DNA of 40,525 nucleotides from a virus: positions 1-40,525 of the IMG/VR virus record IMGVR_UViG_3300042892_003290. One strand, written 5' to 3'. The translations under genes and the position numbers were made by a program. Numbering within the stretch: the stretch's first letter is position 1; every line of letters begins with the position of its first letter. The notes under the pieces were generated by a model. That model was not told the DNA's origin, did not search any database, and worked only from the letters and a program-made list of their open reading frames with translations. Below are positions 37,952 to 40,525 of the stretch, piece after piece.

Positions 37952-38214
37952 CGGTAATCTTTCTTTTCACCGTAGAGTTCGTTGTAGGTGTAGCCTGCTT
38001 GGTACTCTGCTACTTCGTCAGCGGTCAACTGATCAACACGCTTACCACTGTCGCCCCCCACACCACCATAGTGTGGATCACGTCTGCGACCGTAGTAGGA
38101 ATCGGCACTGCCACGATCATACAGGCAACCATGGGTGCCTCTGACGAACTGCCAACCCTTCAGGGCCTGGACAACCTTCTCTTGCTCTTGTTCTGTGGTT
38201 AGTTTAATATACAT
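37948..38214 (-). CDS. Small protein, first in P12 operon
   Basis: 88 aa from the ATG at 38214, SD AGGAGCG. YIKLTTEQEQEKVVQALKGW, QFVRGTHGCLYDRGSADSYY, GRRRDPHYGG. Polar, Tyr/Gly/Arg-rich loop region; function unknown. Confidence 0.75.
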   Translation of the reverse strand: MYIKLTTEQEQEKVVQALKGWQFVRGTHGCLYDRGSADSYYGRRRDPHYGGVGGDSGKRVDQLTADEVAEYQAGYTYNELYGEKKDYR

Positions 38215-38242
38215 CTTCGCTCCTATCATTTACTATACTCGT

Positions 38243-38271
38243 AGTATAACATCACGCAGCCAAATTGTCAA
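38243..38271 (-). promoter_or_regulatory. Sigma-70 promoter P12 with operator-like repeat
   Basis: GGTTGACAATTTGG, 17-base spacing, TATACT. TATACT-ACG-AGTATA is a perfect 6-3-6 inverted repeat over the -10. See also P13 and P14. Confidence 0.88.
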
Positions 38272-38584
38272 CCAAAATCTCACGTGCTGGATAGGTGATC
38301 TTTCCCTCGTATTCCAGTTGTGATTTCTCGAACTCTGTAAGGTAGTCATCGGCCACAATCTCTGTGCCGATGATGTATTCCCTGAAGTAGGCCGTGTCCT
38401 CTTCAAATCGTCCACGCACTTGAGCCAAGATCGCTCCCACACCTTGATCACCTTGATCATAGTTTCGGATCACGTAGTCATTGCCGCCCTTCATCTTCCA
38501 GTACTGGGGGCATGAACCGGTACCGTCCCAATCGTGGGCGCCGTAGTTCTCTTGGACTTGGGTGGTGATCAACAGTTTGGACAT
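38252..38584 (-). CDS. Phage protein ending through promoter P12
   Basis: 110 aa from the ATG at 38584, SD AAGGAG. KLLITTQVQENYGAHDWDGT, GSCPQYWKMKGGNDYVIRNY, FREYIIGTEIVADDYLTEFE. I recall the QVxENYG...YWKxKGG pattern in many large phages, of unknown role. Its last residues ILVDNLAA are the P12 -35 region. Confidence 0.82.
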   Translation of the reverse strand: MSKLLITTQVQENYGAHDWDGTGSCPQYWKMKGGNDYVIRNYDQGDQGVGAILAQVRGRFEEDTAYFREYIIGTEIVADDYLTEFEKSQLEYEGKITYPAREILVDNLAA

Positions 38585-38611
38585 CGTCAGCTCCTTATTC
38601 ACTATACCTAT

Positions 38612-38640
38612 AGTATAACACCAAGGATCCAATCTGTCAA
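38612..38640 (-). promoter_or_regulatory. Sigma-70 promoter P13 with operator-like repeat
   Basis: GGTTGACAGATTGG, 17-base spacing, TATACT. ACTATA-GG-TATAGT overlaps the -10 and start site. Confidence 0.88.
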
Positions 38641-38658
38641 CCGTTTTTTGGAATAACC

Positions 38659-38985
38659 CTATGTACGTCTGGGTTTCAGCAGAGCCTGCGCTTCCTTGCG
38701 CAGTTGTCCCGCTTCCTTGTACAGCCGGTCGGCGTTCTGTGTCATCGCCTGTGATCGTTCCTTGGCCAGTTTGCCGCCGCCGAACTCACGATCGATGTAG
38801 TACTGGATCAGGATGTTCCTGATCATAACTGTGAGGTCACTGCCCGAGTCCTCAGGACAAATGAACCTCACAGGGCATCGGCCCCAACCACCGTACTCTA
38901 GGAACTCTGCGTAGTAGCGTCTGTGATCTTTGTTATAAGGATCGAAGGCCACTAAGGGCCTTGCGAAGTACTCTAATTTGCTCAT
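38659..38985 (-). CDS. Conserved-looking phage protein, last of P14 operon
   Basis: 108 aa from the ATG at 38985 (TGATG overlap with upstream gene; a TTG one codon earlier is possible). VAFDPYNKDHRRYYAEFLEY, GGWGRCPVRFICPED, MIRNILIQYYIDREFGG, then a helical basic end. I recall this NKxHRxYYAEFL...WGxCPVRF pattern in other T4-like phages. Confidence 0.82.
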   Translation of the reverse strand: MSKLEYFARPLVAFDPYNKDHRRYYAEFLEYGGWGRCPVRFICPEDSGSDLTVMIRNILIQYYIDREFGGGKLAKERSQAMTQNADRLYKEAGQLRKEAQALLKPRRT

Positions 38986-39152
38986 CAACTATTTATTGTG
39001 GAGTAAGGACTGTGTTCTTCACTGTCCTCTACTCCCATCTCCTCTAGTTGCTGCAGAACCATCTCGATGGGGCACTCCAACAACGCAGCGATCATCTTAG
39101 CACTATGGCCTTCAATGTACAGTTGCTCGATATCGTATGCAAGTTCACTCAT
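38985..39152 (-). CDS. Small helix-turn-helix-like protein
   Basis: 55 aa. YDIEQLYIEGHSAKMIAALL then ECPIEMVLQQLEEMGV has the helix-turn-helix spacing of small resolvase-like or sigma-like DNA-binding domains (IEQLYxEGxSAKxIAxxL). ATGA and TGATG overlaps tie it to both neighbours. It could be the regulator of the nearby promoters, by context only. Confidence 0.75.
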   Translation of the reverse strand: MSELAYDIEQLYIEGHSAKMIAALLECPIEMVLQQLEEMGVEDSEEHSPYSTINS

Positions 39153-39274
39153 TTTACAGACTCCTTCATGACCTCTTGGGTCTTGCCCACAGCCTTATCA
39201 ACAGCAGATGCCACACCTGAGATTCCCACAGTGGCTACGAACATGCCAGCGATGAATGCTAAAAGGATTTTCAT
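39149..39274 (-). CDS. Small exported or membrane protein
   Basis: 41 aa. ILLAFIAGMFVATVGISGVA is a signal peptide or transmembrane helix, ending at a possible ASA cleavage site; the tail VDKAVGKTQEVMKESVK is an amphipathic helix. TAATG overlap with the upstream gene. Confidence 0.7.
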   Translation of the reverse strand: MKILLAFIAGMFVATVGISGVASAVDKAVGKTQEVMKESVK

Positions 39275-39420
39275 TAGTCTTCACTCCATTCACGAAAGTT
39301 AGGTTTAGGATCATTGCGATGTTTAAAACGATACCACAACAGTTGCGGAATGCCCATGCGCCAAGCCCACAGCACATCCATCACTACAAGGCCTACTACA
39401 AATCCGATTATCAGTTCCAC
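39274..39420 (-). CDS. Small membrane protein, GTG start
   Basis: 48 aa. MELIIGFVVGLVVMDVLWAW is one transmembrane helix, followed by a basic polar tail (RFKHRNDPKPNFREWSED). GTG at 39420, with SD GGAGCGG; promoter P14 upstream. First of four overlapping genes. Confidence 0.72.
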   Translation of the reverse strand: MELIIGFVVGLVVMDVLWAWRMGIPQLLWYRFKHRNDPKPNFREWSED

Positions 39421-39452
39421 TCTACCGCTCCTTGCTTTCTTAATATATCTAT

Positions 39453-39481
39453 ATTATAACACCAATCTATCAAGATGTCAA
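39453..39481 (-). promoter_or_regulatory. Sigma-70 promoter P14 with operator-like repeat
   Basis: TTGACA, 17-base spacing, TATAAT. AATATA-GA-TATATT follows the -10. No GG/TTGG extension at the usual place. Confidence 0.85.
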
Positions 39482-39510
39482 GACCTAGATTACACGCACA
39501 CGTAAGCAGC

Positions 39511-39538
39511 GGGGCCTGTGGCTAAAAAGCCACACCCC
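39511..39538 (-). terminator. Strong hairpin after the VWA gene
   Basis: TGTGGCT-TTTT-AGCCACA (7 bp) stacked on GGGG/CCCC with a 2-nt bulge, 7 bases after the stop. There is no U-tract after it, so it is a likely transcript end or 3' stabiliser rather than a standard terminator. Confidence 0.6.
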
Positions 39539-39545
39539 CTGGCAC

Positions 39546-40525
39546 TCAAGCCGTCTCTGTCTCCGTCTCATAGATCACAGTCTGTCCAAATGGTGCATTC
39601 GCAGAGGTGTTGCCTTTGACGATAAAGATTGTATCGCAGTAGTCCTCATCACCCCAACTGCCACATGGGTAGCCGTCTGTGAACATAATGAACTTCTTGG
39701 GTTGGATCTGATTCTCTTCCATGAAGGTCCAGTTGACTTCGAAGTCTGTGCCACCGCCACCTTCTGGAACATATTCCTCTAGCTCATGAGCTTCGTCATG
39801 TGTTATAGTCTTCCAGTTGTAGATGTCTGTGTCAAAGCACCACAGGTTGATGCGGTAGTCTTCGTACTGGTCCATGATGCCTTTGATCTCGCTCAAGAAC
39901 GCAGTTGCATCTTCTTCACCAATGCTTCCACTCATGTCAATAGCAATGGCCACGTCAATGGTAGTTGCTTCTTTCATGCCCGGAAGGATTGCGCCTGAGT
40001 GCATACTCTTGCGATTCACACGCTGAAAGGAGTAGTCGTTGCGAACAATGCTTTGGATCTCTTGTTGCACCAACTGGCGCCAATCGATCTTAGGCTCAGT
40101 CATAGACTTGATCATACGCATGATGCCTGCGGGGGTCTTGCCTGCACCAGCGGCCGCGGCACTTTGGATCATGGCTTCTTTGATCTCTTGACGCAGAGCT
40201 TCTGCTTCTTCTTTGCTGAGACTAGGCTTGCCCTTGCCGTCTTTGGTCTTGTCGCCTTCTGAGCCAACGCCTTCTTCTTCTTTGATGTGCTCGTCCAAGA
40301 GTTCACCAAGTTGTGCCAGCAGTTGCGACATAGGGATCTTCTCTGCTTTTTCGTAGAGCTCGTCGTAGATCTCTTCCCAAGCCATGCCACGATACTTTGG
40401 ATCATAGCAGATCTTAACTTCGGTGATCTTCTCACCAATGCGTTCGTCTACAAGGATCTGGTTGACAGCGTAGTCTTGTGCGATGTTGCAGAGCATACGA
40501 TCACGGCTACCAGCACGACCAAAGT
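39546..40525 (-). CDS. DUF2201-type VWA protein, 5' end outside window
   Basis: 326 codons visible; the frame is open past the right edge (RDRMLCNIAQDYAVNQIL region precedes and covers the first ATG at 40496), so the start is missing. The C-terminal VWA domain has a MIDAS motif in VAIAIDMSGSIGEED and later FIMFTDGYPCG. The N-terminal region matches the metallopeptidase-like part of DUF2201, with a charged helical linker between. Such proteins work with MoxR-type AAA ATPases as chaperone-like pairs; a MoxR gene is expected to the right of the window. Early or middle expression is likely. Confidence 0.88.
   Translation of the reverse strand, partial: FGRAGSRDRMLCNIAQDYAVNQILVDERIGEKITEVKICYDPKYRGMAWEEIYDELYEKAEKIPMSQLLAQLGELLDEHIKEEEGVGSEGDKTKDGKGKPSLSKEEAEALRQEIKEAMIQSAAAAGAGKTPAGIMRMIKSMTEPKIDWRQLVQQEIQSIVRNDYSFQRVNRKSMHSGAILPGMKEATTIDVAIAIDMSGSIGEEDATAFLSEIKGIMDQYEDYRINLWCFDTDIYNWKTITHDEAHELEEYVPEGGGGTDFEVNWTFMEENQIQPKKFIMFTDGYPCGSWGDEDYCDTIFIVKGNTSANAPFGQTVIYETETETA

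Noticed and set aside
38990-38996. Late box ATAAATA before the 38985 gene
   Set aside because: It is inside the coding end of the preceding overlapping gene and the unit already has promoter P14; box likely by chance.
33350-39482. CRISPR array suggested by repeated GTCAACCAAAA words
   Set aside because: Repeats are promoter -35 blocks separated by genes of varied length, not evenly spaced spacers.

Overview
The window is a piece of a large T4-like (tevenvirus-type) myophage genome. The evidence is a set of T4-style replication and recombination genes: gp32 ssDNA-binding protein, UvsX recombinase, a probable UvsY mediator, UvsW helicase, gp61 primase and gp41 helicase. Short, overlapping genes and TAAATA late-promoter boxes support this. 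The host cannot be fixed from sequence. A secreted Ala/Lys/Pro-rich protein with a proteobacterial signal peptide, and many textbook sigma-70 promoters, point to a Gram-negative proteobacterium. A freshwater betaproteobacterium is my guess only.

Layout. 1-4 kb: end of an acidic late-type protein, a secreted KAP-rich protein, a startless ORF, then gp32-uvsX-small ORF-uvsY. 4-14.9 kb: an A+T-rich sugar island between uvsY and uvsW. It holds a cytidylyltransferase/cupin fusion, several GT-A glycosyltransferases, five divergent copies of one GT-B-like family, a UDP-sugar dehydratase/reductase pair, and a methyltransferase. The island switches to the minus strand at 9.1-14.0 kb. 14.9-24.8 kb: a conserved 394-aa protein, UvsW, a run of overlapping small genes (cupin, methyltransferase, zinc-finger protein, miniature DnaE-like protein, two 2OG-Fe(II) oxygenases), one virion-like protein and the primase. 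24.8-30.4 kb: carbamoyltransferase, gp41 helicase, two proteins with capsid-targeting-like N-termini (one a nucleotidyltransferase), a minus-strand Bax-inhibitor-1/YccA protein and a GNAT-like protein.

30.4-40.5 kb is almost entirely minus strand. It is a dense early-type region of about 30 small genes, many encoding tiny membrane proteins and several under 60 codons. It is built from repeated modules: terminator, sigma-70 promoter with the extended element GGTTGACAnWTTGG, SD, one to four genes. The module junctions are very tight: upstream stop codons lie inside the -35 box (GGT-TGA-CA), or the coding sequence runs through the promoter as LVDK/LVDN. The window ends in a truncated DUF2201/VWA protein.

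Strongest unexplained signals: (1) two classes of promoter that put the ATG at the predicted transcription start, implying leaderless mRNAs for primase, gp41 and others; (2) a roughly 240-nt highly structured promoter-driven RNA or leader at 34.8-35.05 kb; (3) the repeated promoter/stop-codon cassette with its lineage-specific -35 extension; (4) a shared operator-like element in the last three promoters; (5) a five-copy glycosyltransferase-like family inside a phage sugar island.
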